Source: Clostridiales bacterium UBA1770 (lineage in GTDB: Bacteria; Bacillota; Clostridia; Oscillospirales; CAG-272). From it: DNA of 29,130 nucleotides. Position numbers and translations under genes: made by a program. The stretch spans positions 5,872-35,001 of the forward strand of contig DCGU01000024.1 in assembly GCA_002315325.1 (NCBI GenBank), given 5' to 3'. The notes under the pieces were generated by a model, which saw only the letters and a list, made by a program, of their open reading frames with translations, did no database searches and had not been told where the DNA came from. Each line of letters begins with the position of its first letter. Positions within the stretch are counted from its first letter, which is position 1. Below, in pieces: positions 1 to 8,523 of this stretch.

Positions 1-1053
1 ATGATTTTCAACCTGGTCGGCTCCGGTACCTTTTTAATCGGCATCGTATTGCTGTACGATCTGACCGGCTACTTTATGTTTGAAAAAATACAGGCGGTAC
101 TGTCGGCGTTATTCGCCACGGGCGAGGGGACCTTCCCTGCCGTATGCGCCATTGCCCTAATTACCATTGGTCTTGGCATCAAGTCGGGTTTATTCCCCTT
201 CTACTTTTGGATGGCGGACACCTACGGCGAATCCACCACGGCAAGCGCCTGCATCATCTCGGGACTGATTTCCAAAGGGTACCTGGTCCTGTTGATGAAG
301 TTTATGCTGCGCGGCTACGGCTTTTCGCACACGGTTACCGTTGACGGACAAACGCTGACGTACGGTGTGCTGGAGCAAACCGGCATTTTGAATATTGTCT
401 TTGTTTTAGGCGTTTTCGGCATGATTTTCGGCTCGATTTCGGCTTTATTTGAAAAGCGCATGAACAAAATGATTGCCTATTCCAGCGCCGCCCAAATCGG
501 CTATATTTATTTGGCGTTCGGTTTGGGGGAAGTCGGCATGCCGGCCGCCGTCTTCCAAATCATCGCGCACACCGTGACAAAGCCCCTGCTGTTCGTTTCG
601 GCCAGAGGCCTGATCAACGTTTCCGACCATCGCCCGCAGTTTAAATTTCTGCGCGGCAGTGCCCGCCGCAACGTGCCGGCCGGCATCGGTTTCTTCATCG
701 GCGCCATGTCCATGATCGGGTTCCCCGCCACGGCCGGTTTTATGGTGAAGTACCTGTTCGTGGAAACGGCGGTGAACAGCGGCGTTTCCGTAACGAAATT
801 ATTGCTCACCATCGCCGCCCTGGTCATTTCCACGCTGCTCAACACCGGCTATTTGATTCATACGGTGATTACGGTGTATTCCCACCAAACCGACGCAACC
901 CTGTTGCCCGTGCAGCCGCACGTGAAAAACAGGCCCGGCATGGTGACTGCCATCGCCGCGTTCGCCCTGCTGATTATCATCCTCGGCCTGGTTCCCGGCA
1001 TCGTTTCGCTGCTGCAAACGGGGCTGGATACGTTTGGATTTATCGCTGTCTGA
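1..1053 (+). CDS. Proton-conducting antiporter-like membrane subunit (MrpD/NuoN/NuoM family), 5' end cut off by window edge
   Basis: Integral membrane subunit of the family shared by Mrp Na+/H+ antiporters, complex I and membrane-bound hydrogenases, which moves H+ (or Na+) across the membrane. Visible are the conserved lysine of the TM7 region (IGLGIKSGLFPFYFWM), the TM8 lysine (LISKGYL) and the late-helix lysine (TAGFMVKYLF). The family's TM5 glutamate segment is missing, because the first residues here align with the part just after it in the next gene. I therefore read the ATG at position 1 as an internal methionine, with roughly 150 codons lying upstream of the window. The stop codon is TGA at 1051-1053. 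It is followed 31 bases later by the next, homologous subunit, so it belongs to a larger antiporter operon. Assignment to MrpD rather than NuoN cannot be settled from this fragment. Confidence 0.85.
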   Translation: MIFNLVGSGTFLIGIVLLYDLTGYFMFEKIQAVLSALFATGEGTFPAVCAIALITIGLGIKSGLFPFYFWMADTYGESTTASACIISGLISKGYLVLLMKFMLRGYGFSHTVTVDGQTLTYGVLEQTGILNIVFVLGVFGMIFGSISALFEKRMNKMIAYSSAAQIGYIYLAFGLGEVGMPAAVFQIIAHTVTKPLLFVSARGLINVSDHRPQFKFLRGSARRNVPAGIGFFIGAMSMIGFPATAGFMVKYLFVETAVNSGVSVTKLLLTIAALVISTLLNTGYLIHTVITVYSHQTDATLLPVQPHVKNRPGMVTAIAAFALLIIILGLVPGIVSLLQTGLDTFGFIAV

Positions 1054-1084
1054 CAGACGAATATATAAACAAAGGATTTTGACT

Positions 1085-2530
1085 ATGTTTGCTTTACTTT
1101 TGCTTTCCGTCATGGCACCCATCTGCGCGGGCATTTTGAGCTATTGCCTGCCCTACCGTAAAAAGACGAACCGCATACTGACGTTTGCCGCCCTGTCCGT
1201 GTCCGCCGTATGCAACGCCGTATTGGCAATTGCCGGCATCCGCGGGGACGTGACGGTACTGACCGTTACCCCCGACATTCGTTTTTACAACCGCGTGGAC
1301 AATATGGGATTGTTTTTCGCAGGTCTGTTTTGCGTCGCCTTTCTTTTGGTGGCCGTATTTGCGCTGTCCTATTTTGAAAAAGACAACCGCAAAAACAAAT
1401 TCGACTGCTTTTTCCTGTTGTCCTTCGGCGCGCTGATGGCATTGTGCTACGCCGGCAATCTGCTGACGATGTACATTGCCTTTGAAATGGTGACGCTGTT
1501 CAGCATGCCGCTGGTTCTGCACGACAAAACGAAGGAATCCATCGACGCCGCACTGAAATATCTGTTGTACTCTGTCGGCGGTGCCTTCCTCGGCTTTATC
1601 GGCGTCGTATATTTGAGCATGCAGTGCACGACCGATGCGTTTGCGTTCGGCGGTATTCTGTCGGCCGACGCTGCCGCCAAACAGGGTTTCGGGCTGATTA
1701 TGCTGCTGACGCTGATCGGTTTCGGTGCCAAGTGCGGTATGTTCCCGCTGCACAACTGGCTGCCGACGGCGCACCCCGTGGCGCCCGCCCCTGCCAGCTC
1801 GCTGTTGTCCGGTATCATCACCAAATCCGGTATCGTGGCCGTCATCCGTATCGTATACTATACGGTCGGCACGGAAAATCTGCGCGGCACCTGGATGCAC
1901 AAAGCGTGGATTATCCTGATTTTAACGACCGTTTTGCTGGGGTCCTTTATGGCTGTCGTGCAAAAGAATTTCAAAAAAAGACTGGCATTCTCCACCGTGT
2001 CGCAGGTTTCCTACGTTTTGCTGGGTCTTGCCGTTTTCAATACAGAGGGACTGACCGGTGCCTTTATGCAGGCGGCCTCCCACGCTGTGATTAAAATCTG
2101 CCTCTTCCTGGTGGCCGGCATTATGATTCACGTCCTGGGTCTGCACGACGTGGACGAGCTGGAAGGCGTCGGCAAAAAGATGCCGATTACCACGTGGTGC
2201 TACACGATTTGTTCCCTGGGGTTGGTCGGTGTACCGCCCACGTCCGGCTTCGTTGCCAAGTGGTATTTAGCCACGGGCGCACTCGACAGCGGCCTGGGCG
2301 CCATTGCCGTGATTGCCCCCATCGTGCTGATTATCTCGGCCATTTTGACGGCCTACTATTTGCTGTCGGTCACGATTAAGGCCTTCTTCCCGAGTGATAA
2401 GACGGTCACGTACGAACGCGTCAGGGAGCCGATTGCCATGGTGGTACCGCTCATCATCCTGGCCGTTTTGACGGTCGTTATGGGTATTTGGGCCGAACCC
2501 TTTGCCGCATTTACGGCAAGCCTTTTATAA
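1085..2530 (+). CDS. Proton-conducting antiporter-like membrane subunit (MrpD/NuoM family)
   Basis: Polytopic membrane protein of 481 residues, the usual length for MrpD/NuoM. It has the residues that define a proton-translocating half-channel: a TM5 glutamate (IAFEMVTLF), a TM7 lysine (IGFGAKCGMFPLHNWLP), a TM8 lysine (SGIITKSGI) and a late-helix lysine (GFVAKWYL). The HPVAPAPAS loop is typical of the family. An in-frame ATG exists at 1034 but overlaps the previous gene. The ATG at 1085 is preferred because AAAGGA lies at 1071-1076, eight bases ahead, and because the protein then begins with a hydrophobic helix. It is the second of four homologous subunits in tandem, and a 12-base gap separates it from the next. 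It probably works in the membrane as part of one multi-subunit cation/proton antiporter or an energy-converting complex whose other subunits lie to the left. Confidence 0.92.
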   Translation: MFALLLLSVMAPICAGILSYCLPYRKKTNRILTFAALSVSAVCNAVLAIAGIRGDVTVLTVTPDIRFYNRVDNMGLFFAGLFCVAFLLVAVFALSYFEKDNRKNKFDCFFLLSFGALMALCYAGNLLTMYIAFEMVTLFSMPLVLHDKTKESIDAALKYLLYSVGGAFLGFIGVVYLSMQCTTDAFAFGGILSADAAAKQGFGLIMLLTLIGFGAKCGMFPLHNWLPTAHPVAPAPASSLLSGIITKSGIVAVIRIVYYTVGTENLRGTWMHKAWIILILTTVLLGSFMAVVQKNFKKRLAFSTVSQVSYVLLGLAVFNTEGLTGAFMQAASHAVIKICLFLVAGIMIHVLGLHDVDELEGVGKKMPITTWCYTICSLGLVGVPPTSGFVAKWYLATGALDSGLGAIAVIAPIVLIISAILTAYYLLSVTIKAFFPSDKTVTYERVREPIAMVVPLIILAVLTVVMGIWAEPFAAFTASLL

Positions 2531-2542
2531 GAGGAACCATAC

Positions 2543-4003
2543 ATGCAAATTCTGCTGTTGCTGCCGATTTTGCTCCCCCTGGCCTTCGGTATTTATTTAC
2601 TGACGGCGGGACAGGCGCAAAAAGACCGGCTGAAACCGCTGTCATTGGCGGTTGTCAGTACCGTATCGGTCTTGGTATGGCTTTTATTATTCATTTATCC
2701 GGACACGACACTGCGGTTATTTACCTATTCGTCGGCCATCAACTTCGGGCTGCGGCCCGACGGCCTTGGCAAAATCTTTGCCGGCATGGTGGCCGTATTA
2801 TGGCCCGTAGCGTTGGCATACGCTTTCGTTTATTTGAAGCACGACGAAAAGCAGTGGCAATATTACGGCTTTTACGTCATGACGTACGGTGTGGTGCTGG
2901 GCATTGCTTTTTCCGCCAACGCCATTACCATGTACGTGTTTTACGAATTACTGACCTTTATTACCCTGCCCCTGATTATTCACACGGGGACGCGGGAAGC
3001 GCGCCGCGCCGGACGCACCTATCTGTATTATTCCCTGAGCGGTTCCTCCTTGGCGCTGGCCGGCATCATCATTATGATGATGGAGGCGGGACATTGCGAG
3101 TTTACCGCCGGCGGCATTTTTGCCGCATCCAACGAGCTGCTCGGCATCGCGTATTTACTGACCTTCTTTGGGTTCGGCGTCAAAGCCGCCGTATTCCCGC
3201 TGTGCCATTGGTTGCCCATGGCCTCCGCCGCACCGACACCGACGACAGCGCTGCTCCATGCCGTTGCCGTGGTAAAATCCGGTGCTTTTGCCGTGATGCG
3301 GGTCACTTTTTACGTTTTTTCCGGCAGTATGCTGGCAGGAACGTGGATGCAGAAAGCTGCCATGGGATTCGCCGCGCTCAGTATCGTGTACGGCTCCGCC
3401 ATGGCACTGAAAGAGCAGCATTTTAAGCGCCGCTTCGCCTATTCCACCGTGGCCAATCTGTCCTATATTTTGTGCGGTACCCTGTTGTGCACACGTGCCG
3501 GATTGACGGCCGCTGTGCTGCATTTCCTGTTCCATTCCGTCACAAAGATTGCCGTTTTCTTTTGCTGCGGTGCCCTGATTGAAACCAACGGCACAGCATA
3601 CGTATATCAGCTGAACGGCATGGCCAAAAAGGCCCCCAAAACGTTTGCGCTGTTCACCATTGCCGGGCTGTCGCTCATCGGTATCCCCGGATTTGCCGGT
3701 TTTGTATCCAAATATTACCTGATTGCATCGGGATTGTCGTTCGGCGGTCCCGTCGGTTACGCGGCAGTCACAGCCATTATCCTGTCTGCCGTTTTGACGG
3801 CGGGTTACGTCCTGTCGGTATGCTTCCGCGCCTACGTTCGTCCCGTCCTGCCGCAATTTACCGACCTGTACGACAATGCCAAAGAGCCCTGCCGCGGATT
3901 TATCGTCTGCTGCGGCATCTTTGCGCTGCTTTGCGTCGTTTTCGGCCTGTTTGCCGCACCCATTTACACGGCGGTTGAAACGCTGCTGGGAGGTGTTATC
4001 TGA
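2543..4003 (+). CDS. Proton-conducting antiporter-like membrane subunit (NuoM/NuoL/MrpD family)
   Basis: A 486-residue polytopic membrane protein homologous to its neighbours. Key channel residues are present: TM5 glutamate (VFYELLTF), TM7 lysine (GFGVKAAVFPLCHWLP), TM8 lysine (AVVKSGAF) and a late-helix lysine (GFVSKYYL). The loop after TM7 reads ASAAPTPTTA instead of the HPVAPAPAS of the flanking subunits, so this paralogue has diverged there. GAGGAA at 2531-2536 serves as ribosome site for the ATG at 2543. The stop codon overlaps the start of the next gene by one base (TGATG at 4001-4005), a sign of translational coupling. It most likely forms a pumping module stacked beside the other subunits in the membrane. 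The physiological ion (H+ or Na+) is not visible. Confidence 0.92.
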   Translation: MQILLLLPILLPLAFGIYLLTAGQAQKDRLKPLSLAVVSTVSVLVWLLLFIYPDTTLRLFTYSSAINFGLRPDGLGKIFAGMVAVLWPVALAYAFVYLKHDEKQWQYYGFYVMTYGVVLGIAFSANAITMYVFYELLTFITLPLIIHTGTREARRAGRTYLYYSLSGSSLALAGIIIMMMEAGHCEFTAGGIFAASNELLGIAYLLTFFGFGVKAAVFPLCHWLPMASAAPTPTTALLHAVAVVKSGAFAVMRVTFYVFSGSMLAGTWMQKAAMGFAALSIVYGSAMALKEQHFKRRFAYSTVANLSYILCGTLLCTRAGLTAAVLHFLFHSVTKIAVFFCCGALIETNGTAYVYQLNGMAKKAPKTFALFTIAGLSLIGIPGFAGFVSKYYLIASGLSFGGPVGYAAVTAIILSAVLTAGYVLSVCFRAYVRPVLPQFTDLYDNAKEPCRGFIVCCGIFALLCVVFGLFAAPIYTAVETLLGGVI

Positions 4004-6165
4004 TGCAAACGTTATTGCTTCTCTTAGTTCTGTTCCCCATCGTTACTGCCGTCCCCGCCTACTTTATCGCCAAAGCGGCCCCCCGCATCCGTGAATGGCT
4101 GTTCCGCGGCATCGTATTGGCGGAATGCGCGCTCGGTGCCGTCGTCTGCGCGGCCGTTTGCCGCACCGGCAGCGTTGCGCTTGTCATTCCCGCCGTACTC
4201 GGACAGGGGCTGTCCTTCTGTGCGGACAATTTCCGCATTTTGTACACCTGCATTTCGTTGTTCCTATGGCTGATGACAATCACCTTTTCGGGTGAATATA
4301 TGCGTCATTACGAACACAAAGAGCGTTATTATTTGTTTTATTTAATTACGCTGGGCGGTGTGATGGGCGTGTTCCTGTCTGCCGACCTGTTCACGACGTT
4401 CGTTTTCTTTGAAATCATGTCCTTTGCTTCCTACCCGCTGGTCATCCACGAGGAAAATCCGCACGCCATGCGCGCCGGTGAAACCTACCTCGGCGTGGCG
4501 GTCATCAGCGGTATGGTACTGCTGGTCGGTCTGTTTATGCTGTACACGCAAGCCGGCACGCTTGATTTTATGCTGCTGCGTTCCTTCTTTACAACCAACG
4601 GCACGGACGGGTTTACGTTTGCCGCCGGCATTCTGATTCTATTGGGGTTCGGTGCCAAAGCGGGCACGTATCCCCTGCACGTTTGGCTGCCCAAGGCCCA
4701 TCCCGTTGCCCCCGCGCCCGCCAGTGCCCTGCTGTCCGGTATTTTGACCAAGTCCGGCGTGTTCGGCATCATCGTGCTGTGCGCCGACGTATTTGCGGGG
4801 AACGAGCGGTTTGCGTTCGTTTTGCTGACGCTGGCCGTGATCACCATGTTCACAGGTGCCCTGTTGGCGCTGTTTTCCACCAACCTCAAGCGCACGCTGG
4901 CCTGTTCCTCGATGTCGCAAATCGGTTTTATTTTGGTCGGCGCTTCCTTTACGCTGCTGCTCGGGCACGAAGGGGGACTCGCGCAATGCGGGACGCTTTT
5001 GCACATGGCCAACCATTCCCTGATTAAACTGACGCTGTTTATGGCGGCCGGCGTTGTGGCCATGAATCTGCATGCGCTGGAATTGAACGATATTCGCGGT
5101 TTTGGCCGCAAAAAGCCGTTCATAATGGTTATTTTCTTGATTGGTGCGCTGGGGATTATGGGTATTCCCGGTTTTTGCGGGTATATTTCCAAAACTATGC
5201 TGCACGAGGGCATCGTGGAATATATTGCCGAAGAAGGTCTCGTCGGTTTGACGCGGACTGTCTTCAAGAGTGTGGAATGGATTTTCCTGCTTTCCGGCGG
5301 CCTTACCGTCGCCTACATGACCAAGTTATTCGTTTGCATCTTTGTTGAAAAGAACGCCGACGCCAAAAAGCAGGCGGCATTTGATGCGAAAAAGGATTAT
5401 CTTTCGGGTCTTTCCCGCGGCGTATTCGTTCTGTCTGCCCTGCCCATGCTGTGCATCGGCCTTTTGCCGCAGGTCGTCAATCTTTCCGTTATCGCCAAAG
5501 CCAACGACTTTTTCGGCGTGGAAGTCTTTACCCACAAAGTGGCTTTCTTCGGCCTCGAATCCCTGAAGGGCGCGGCCATCTCCATCGGCATCGGTGCAGT
5601 TGTGTATTGCCTTTTCGTGCGCAAAGTGTTTATCCGGGACAATCGTTACGTCGACCTGTGGCCGAAGACTGTTGACCTGGAAGAAAAAGTGTACCGCCCC
5701 GTCCTGATTCGGGGGAATCTGTTCCTCATTCGCCGCGTGTTTACGCCCCTGTCCTCCTTCTTTGAAATCGTTCTGACACGCGGAACGCTGCTTTTCATTC
5801 GCTACGTCTTCGCGCCCGTTGCCTCTTTCGTTGAAACCGTATTGATAAAGGGGACCGTATTATTCACGCTGTACGCAGCCCGCTTTATTGCCATTGCGTT
5901 CGATGCCGTGATTTTGTTCCTGATGCGCACCGTGCTGCATCCGCACGCCTATCACTTCCGCGTGGAAACCAACGCCGAACGCATCGGCCGGTTAATTGTT
6001 AAAATATCCGGCAAAAAGACAGTCCGGCATTACGCCTCACGGCTGCAGTCCCTGTCCGACACGGTTTCCGATACCGTGCAGAGCGAGTACAATTCCTTCT
6101 CCTTTGCCTTTGCCATGATTTCTTTGGGTATTATTATCGTTTTATTATTCGTATTGCTGAGGTAA
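4003..6165 (+). CDS. Large NuoL/MrpA-like antiporter subunit with repeat-bearing C-terminal extension
   Basis: A 720-residue membrane protein and the largest of the four paralogues. The family core ends at about residue 480 and includes the TM5 glutamate (VFFEIMSF), TM7 lysine (LGFGAKAGTYPLHVWLPKAHP), TM8 lysine (GILTKSGVF) and late-helix lysine (GYISKTML). A long C-terminal extension follows. In complex I and Mrp, the distal subunit NuoL/MrpA also has an extension, which in complex I clamps the neighbouring subunits. Here residues 567-635 are three tandem 23-residue repeats, followed by a polar stretch and a final transmembrane helix (about 700-720). Translation is coupled to the upstream gene through the TGATG overlap, with GGGAGG at 3988-3993 inside that gene. 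It is probably the terminal subunit of the antiporter arm; the role of the repeats is unknown. Confidence 0.9.
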   Translation: MQTLLLLLVLFPIVTAVPAYFIAKAAPRIREWLFRGIVLAECALGAVVCAAVCRTGSVALVIPAVLGQGLSFCADNFRILYTCISLFLWLMTITFSGEYMRHYEHKERYYLFYLITLGGVMGVFLSADLFTTFVFFEIMSFASYPLVIHEENPHAMRAGETYLGVAVISGMVLLVGLFMLYTQAGTLDFMLLRSFFTTNGTDGFTFAAGILILLGFGAKAGTYPLHVWLPKAHPVAPAPASALLSGILTKSGVFGIIVLCADVFAGNERFAFVLLTLAVITMFTGALLALFSTNLKRTLACSSMSQIGFILVGASFTLLLGHEGGLAQCGTLLHMANHSLIKLTLFMAAGVVAMNLHALELNDIRGFGRKKPFIMVIFLIGALGIMGIPGFCGYISKTMLHEGIVEYIAEEGLVGLTRTVFKSVEWIFLLSGGLTVAYMTKLFVCIFVEKNADAKKQAAFDAKKDYLSGLSRGVFVLSALPMLCIGLLPQVVNLSVIAKANDFFGVEVFTHKVAFFGLESLKGAAISIGIGAVVYCLFVRKVFIRDNRYVDLWPKTVDLEEKVYRPVLIRGNLFLIRRVFTPLSSFFEIVLTRGTLLFIRYVFAPVASFVETVLIKGTVLFTLYAARFIAIAFDAVILFLMRTVLHPHAYHFRVETNAERIGRLIVKISGKKTVRHYASRLQSLSDTVSDTVQSEYNSFSFAFAMISLGIIIVLLFVLLR
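5701..5907 (+). repeat. Three tandem 69-bp units encoding 23-residue protein repeats
   Basis: Units at 5701-5769, 5770-5838 and 5839-5907 lie inside the C-terminal extension of the large antiporter subunit. Each begins V-L-(I/T)-(R/K)-G-(N/T). The first two share the pattern R-x-V-F-x-P-(L/V)-x-S-F-x-E, and the third is more degenerate. The units agree at protein level more than at DNA level, so this is an old, selected duplication rather than a recent slippage event. Confidence 0.8.
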
Positions 6166-6174
6166 ACAACGCAT

Positions 6175-7620
6175 ATGTCAGACAAAAAAACAAAACAAAG
6201 AATCGAGCTGCATACGTCCATGGCGATCGCTCCCGCCACACCGGCATTGGAGCCACAAACCGGACGCAATTTAATTCACTATGCCATGCTGTGGTCGGCC
6301 CTGCTTTTGTTGGCGGTGCCGTTTGCCTGCCTGTACAGCGGCGAGGGATGGGACGTTTTTTCCTACTTATGGCGCATTATGACGTCGCCCTCCAAATTGG
6401 TGACGGACTATTTCTGCATCGGGAGTCTCGGCAGTGCGTTTCTCAATGCCGCCCTGTGCGGTTTTGCCTGCAATATCGTCATGCTGCTCACCCGCGCGCG
6501 CCCCTGCACCACGCTTTTGGCCGGCTATTTCCTGGTCATTGCCCATTGTTTTTACGGATTGAATATCGTCAACATGTGGCCGCCGTTTTTGGGCGTGTTG
6601 GTCTTTTGCCTGATTACGCATGAAAAGTTCGGCAACGTGCTGCACCTGGCCATGTTCTCCACGTCGCTGGGGCCGTTTATCAGCGACCTGCTGTTCCGTT
6701 ACACGCTGGGGGACGATTTCGTCTTCGGCGAACCGCGCGTGACAGTGCTCGGTGTGATTCTGGCCGTGTTATTCGGCATCCTGTCCGGTTTCCTGGTGCC
6801 TGCCCTGCTGCCCGGCACCACGAAAATGCACCGCGGTTTTAACCTGTTTAAGGCCGGTTTGGCCATCGGTCTGTTCGGTATGTTTGCCCACGGTTTGTTC
6901 TACAAAGTATTCGGCATTGCCACGCCCGACGCATTGGTCACGGACAACCCGCTGTATACAGATGCCGGCGAGTCATACATCCTGTTTGTTGATATTTTCT
7001 TTATTTTCGTCTTCGTTTTAACGTTTTTCTTAGGATTTATGCAAAACGGAAAAACGGTCAAAGGCTACCGCAAAATATGGAAATGCGACAGCTGGCAGGA
7101 TGATTTCCCCGCCCGATTCGGCTTACCGATTACGCTGATCAATATCGGCATTTACGGGTTGTGCGTATTGGCTTATTTCAACGTCGTCTTTGCCCTGACC
7201 GGCGGTGTCGGCTATTCCGGGCCCACGGCCGGCGTCACCATTGCCTCCATTACGTTTTCCGCCTCCGGCCAAACGCCGCGCACGGTATGGCCCATTGCCC
7301 TGGGCTACGTGCTGCTGTCCCTGTTGACCGGCGGTGTTTGTGCCCTGGTAGGACTGCCACTGACGTGGACGCTGACGACGCAGGCCTACATCAACGGTAT
7401 TGCCTTTGCCACGGGGCTGTGCCCCTTCTCGGGCCGCTACGGCTGGAAAATCGGCGTTGCGGCAGGTATGCTGCACGCCATCCTATGCACCTCGACCGCG
7501 GCGATGCACGGCGGCTTCGTGTTGTACAACGGCGGTTTAACCTCCGGCTTGACAGCCCTTTTGTTAGTGCCCATTTTGGAATTTTATCACGTCAGGGAAA
7601 AGGAAGTCGTCGAAGACTGA
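6175..7620 (+). CDS. DUF1576-type polytopic membrane protein, function unknown
   Basis: A 481-residue protein with about twelve hydrophobic segments and short loops. I recognise it, from memory of the family, as a DUF1576 protein; the characteristic parts are the stretch around SPSKLVTDYFCIGSLGSAFLNAAL (residues about 71-94) and a second glycine-rich segment, GPTAGVTIASITFSASGQ. No function is established. It starts nine bases after the stop of the large antiporter subunit. Its ribosome site, GAGG at 6159-6162, overlaps that subunit's stop region, so it is cotranscribed and perhaps coupled. The context suggests a membrane transporter or accessory working with the ion-translocating subunits. 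No enzyme motif was seen. It is the last gene of the operon, followed by the hairpin at 7669-7700. Confidence 0.65.
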   Translation: MSDKKTKQRIELHTSMAIAPATPALEPQTGRNLIHYAMLWSALLLLAVPFACLYSGEGWDVFSYLWRIMTSPSKLVTDYFCIGSLGSAFLNAALCGFACNIVMLLTRARPCTTLLAGYFLVIAHCFYGLNIVNMWPPFLGVLVFCLITHEKFGNVLHLAMFSTSLGPFISDLLFRYTLGDDFVFGEPRVTVLGVILAVLFGILSGFLVPALLPGTTKMHRGFNLFKAGLAIGLFGMFAHGLFYKVFGIATPDALVTDNPLYTDAGESYILFVDIFFIFVFVLTFFLGFMQNGKTVKGYRKIWKCDSWQDDFPARFGLPITLINIGIYGLCVLAYFNVVFALTGGVGYSGPTAGVTIASITFSASGQTPRTVWPIALGYVLLSLLTGGVCALVGLPLTWTLTTQAYINGIAFATGLCPFSGRYGWKIGVAAGMLHAILCTSTAAMHGGFVLYNGGLTSGLTALLLVPILEFYHVREKEVVED

Positions 7621-7668
7621 ACGGCGTCCTGTTCCCCGTCAGTCACGCTTCACTTATTGTAAACAAAG

Positions 7669-7707
7669 AAATGCCGCCGGCCCGAAGGCCGGCGGCATTT
7701 CTATTTA
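7669..7707. terminator. Bidirectional intrinsic terminator between the antiporter operon and hpf
   Basis: A perfect 14-bp inverted repeat (7669-7682 with 7687-7700) closes a CGAA loop. A T-rich tail follows on the + strand, and A residues precede it, giving a U tract on the - strand as well. It lies between the converging DUF1576-type gene and hpf and can serve both. Confidence 0.9.
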
Positions 7708-7728
7708 TGATTTCTGTATATTACGACG

Positions 7729-8253
7729 TTATTGCGGGCAAATGAGACCGTAGTCACCGTCTTTTCTGCGGTAAACGACACAGGTCTTGCCGGATGCCTG
7801 CTCCACGAAGACGTAGAAGGAGTGGTCGGACAGGTCCATGTACAAAATGGCTTCTTCCGGGGTCATGGGCTTGGTGTCAAAGTTTTTGATACGCACGATG
7901 TGCGGCCCGTCCGTTACGGCTTCCCCACCGTCAGCCCAACCCATCTCGTTGAATGCGCCGGAACGCATTCTCTTTTCGAGGATTGTTTTGTTTTTACGAA
8001 TCTGTCTGTCCAAACTGTCCATGGCGCCATCGAGCGCAGTACGGAACGTGTCAGCTTCTTCTTCAGCGCGAAAAACAGTGCCGTTGGAATGAATGGTAAC
8101 CTCTACCGATTCCTGTTCGTGACGGGCGGAAAAGGTTACCTGCGCCGTGGCATCGTCTGCGAAAAAGCGGTCGTACCGAGCCATTTTTGCGGTTGCCAGT
8201 TCCTTGAGGCTGTCGCGCAGGCTCATCTGTCTTGCGTTGATGGTAAGTTTCAT
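7729..8253 (-). CDS. hpf: Ribosome hibernation promoting factor, long form
   Basis: Binds the 30S subunit during stress or stationary phase and pairs ribosomes into inactive 100S dimers. The protein has 174 residues in two parts: an N-terminal RaiA/YfiA-like domain (about 1-100, starting MKLTINARQM), a short linker, and the C-terminal dimerisation domain (about 118-174) with the family signature around FDTKPMTPEEAILYMDL and VVYRRKDGDYGLI. This two-domain form is the usual single HPF of Gram-positive bacteria. AGGAAGG stands eight bases before the ATG at 8253. It is monocistronic, with a promoter at 8384-8412 and a leader of about 125 bases. The assignment is secure. Confidence 0.96.
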   Translation of the reverse strand: MKLTINARQMSLRDSLKELATAKMARYDRFFADDATAQVTFSARHEQESVEVTIHSNGTVFRAEEEADTFRTALDGAMDSLDRQIRKNKTILEKRMRSGAFNEMGWADGGEAVTDGPHIVRIKNFDTKPMTPEEAILYMDLSDHSFYVFVEQASGKTCVVYRRKDGDYGLICPQ

Positions 8254-8383
8254 ACGGGGTACCTTCCTTTTCTGCAGTTTTCAGCCGCCGCAGTCGTCAG
8301 AGGGGCGCCGCCGGGACATCGTCCGGGAAAACCCGTATCTAACGTCCTACGGGTGCTGTTGGGGTGCTATTGGGGTTGATTCT

Positions 8384-8412
8384 ATTGTAGCACGATTGTT
8401 TAAAAGTTACAA
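8384..8412 (-). promoter_or_regulatory. Promoter of hpf
   Basis: On the - strand, TTGTAA (8407-8412), a 17-base spacer and TACAAT (8384-8389) fit a housekeeping promoter. The predicted leader of about 125 bases contains a 7-bp hairpin (8331-8337 with 8348-8354) followed by a short T run. Confidence 0.65.
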
Positions 8413-8523
8413 TAGCAAAATAGCAAAAACCGTATAATTTGTTCAAAATGACGAATTCGTTCCTAAAAATAGCTTTCCCCGCTTTTTCAGCGCCGTTTCT
8501 TTTTATATTATATAGACGTACCG

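Noticed and set aside
1..3. ATG at the first base as the true start of the first antiporter gene
   Set aside because: The preceding TM1-TM5 region required by the family would be missing. The fragment begins at the edge of the window, so truncation is the simpler reading.
1094..1900. Long - strand open frames opposite the antiporter genes (also at 3155-3856 and 4485-5267)
   Set aside because: Their composition is rich in H, Q, R and S, with no membrane or domain pattern, as expected for antisense shadows of GC-rich membrane-protein genes.
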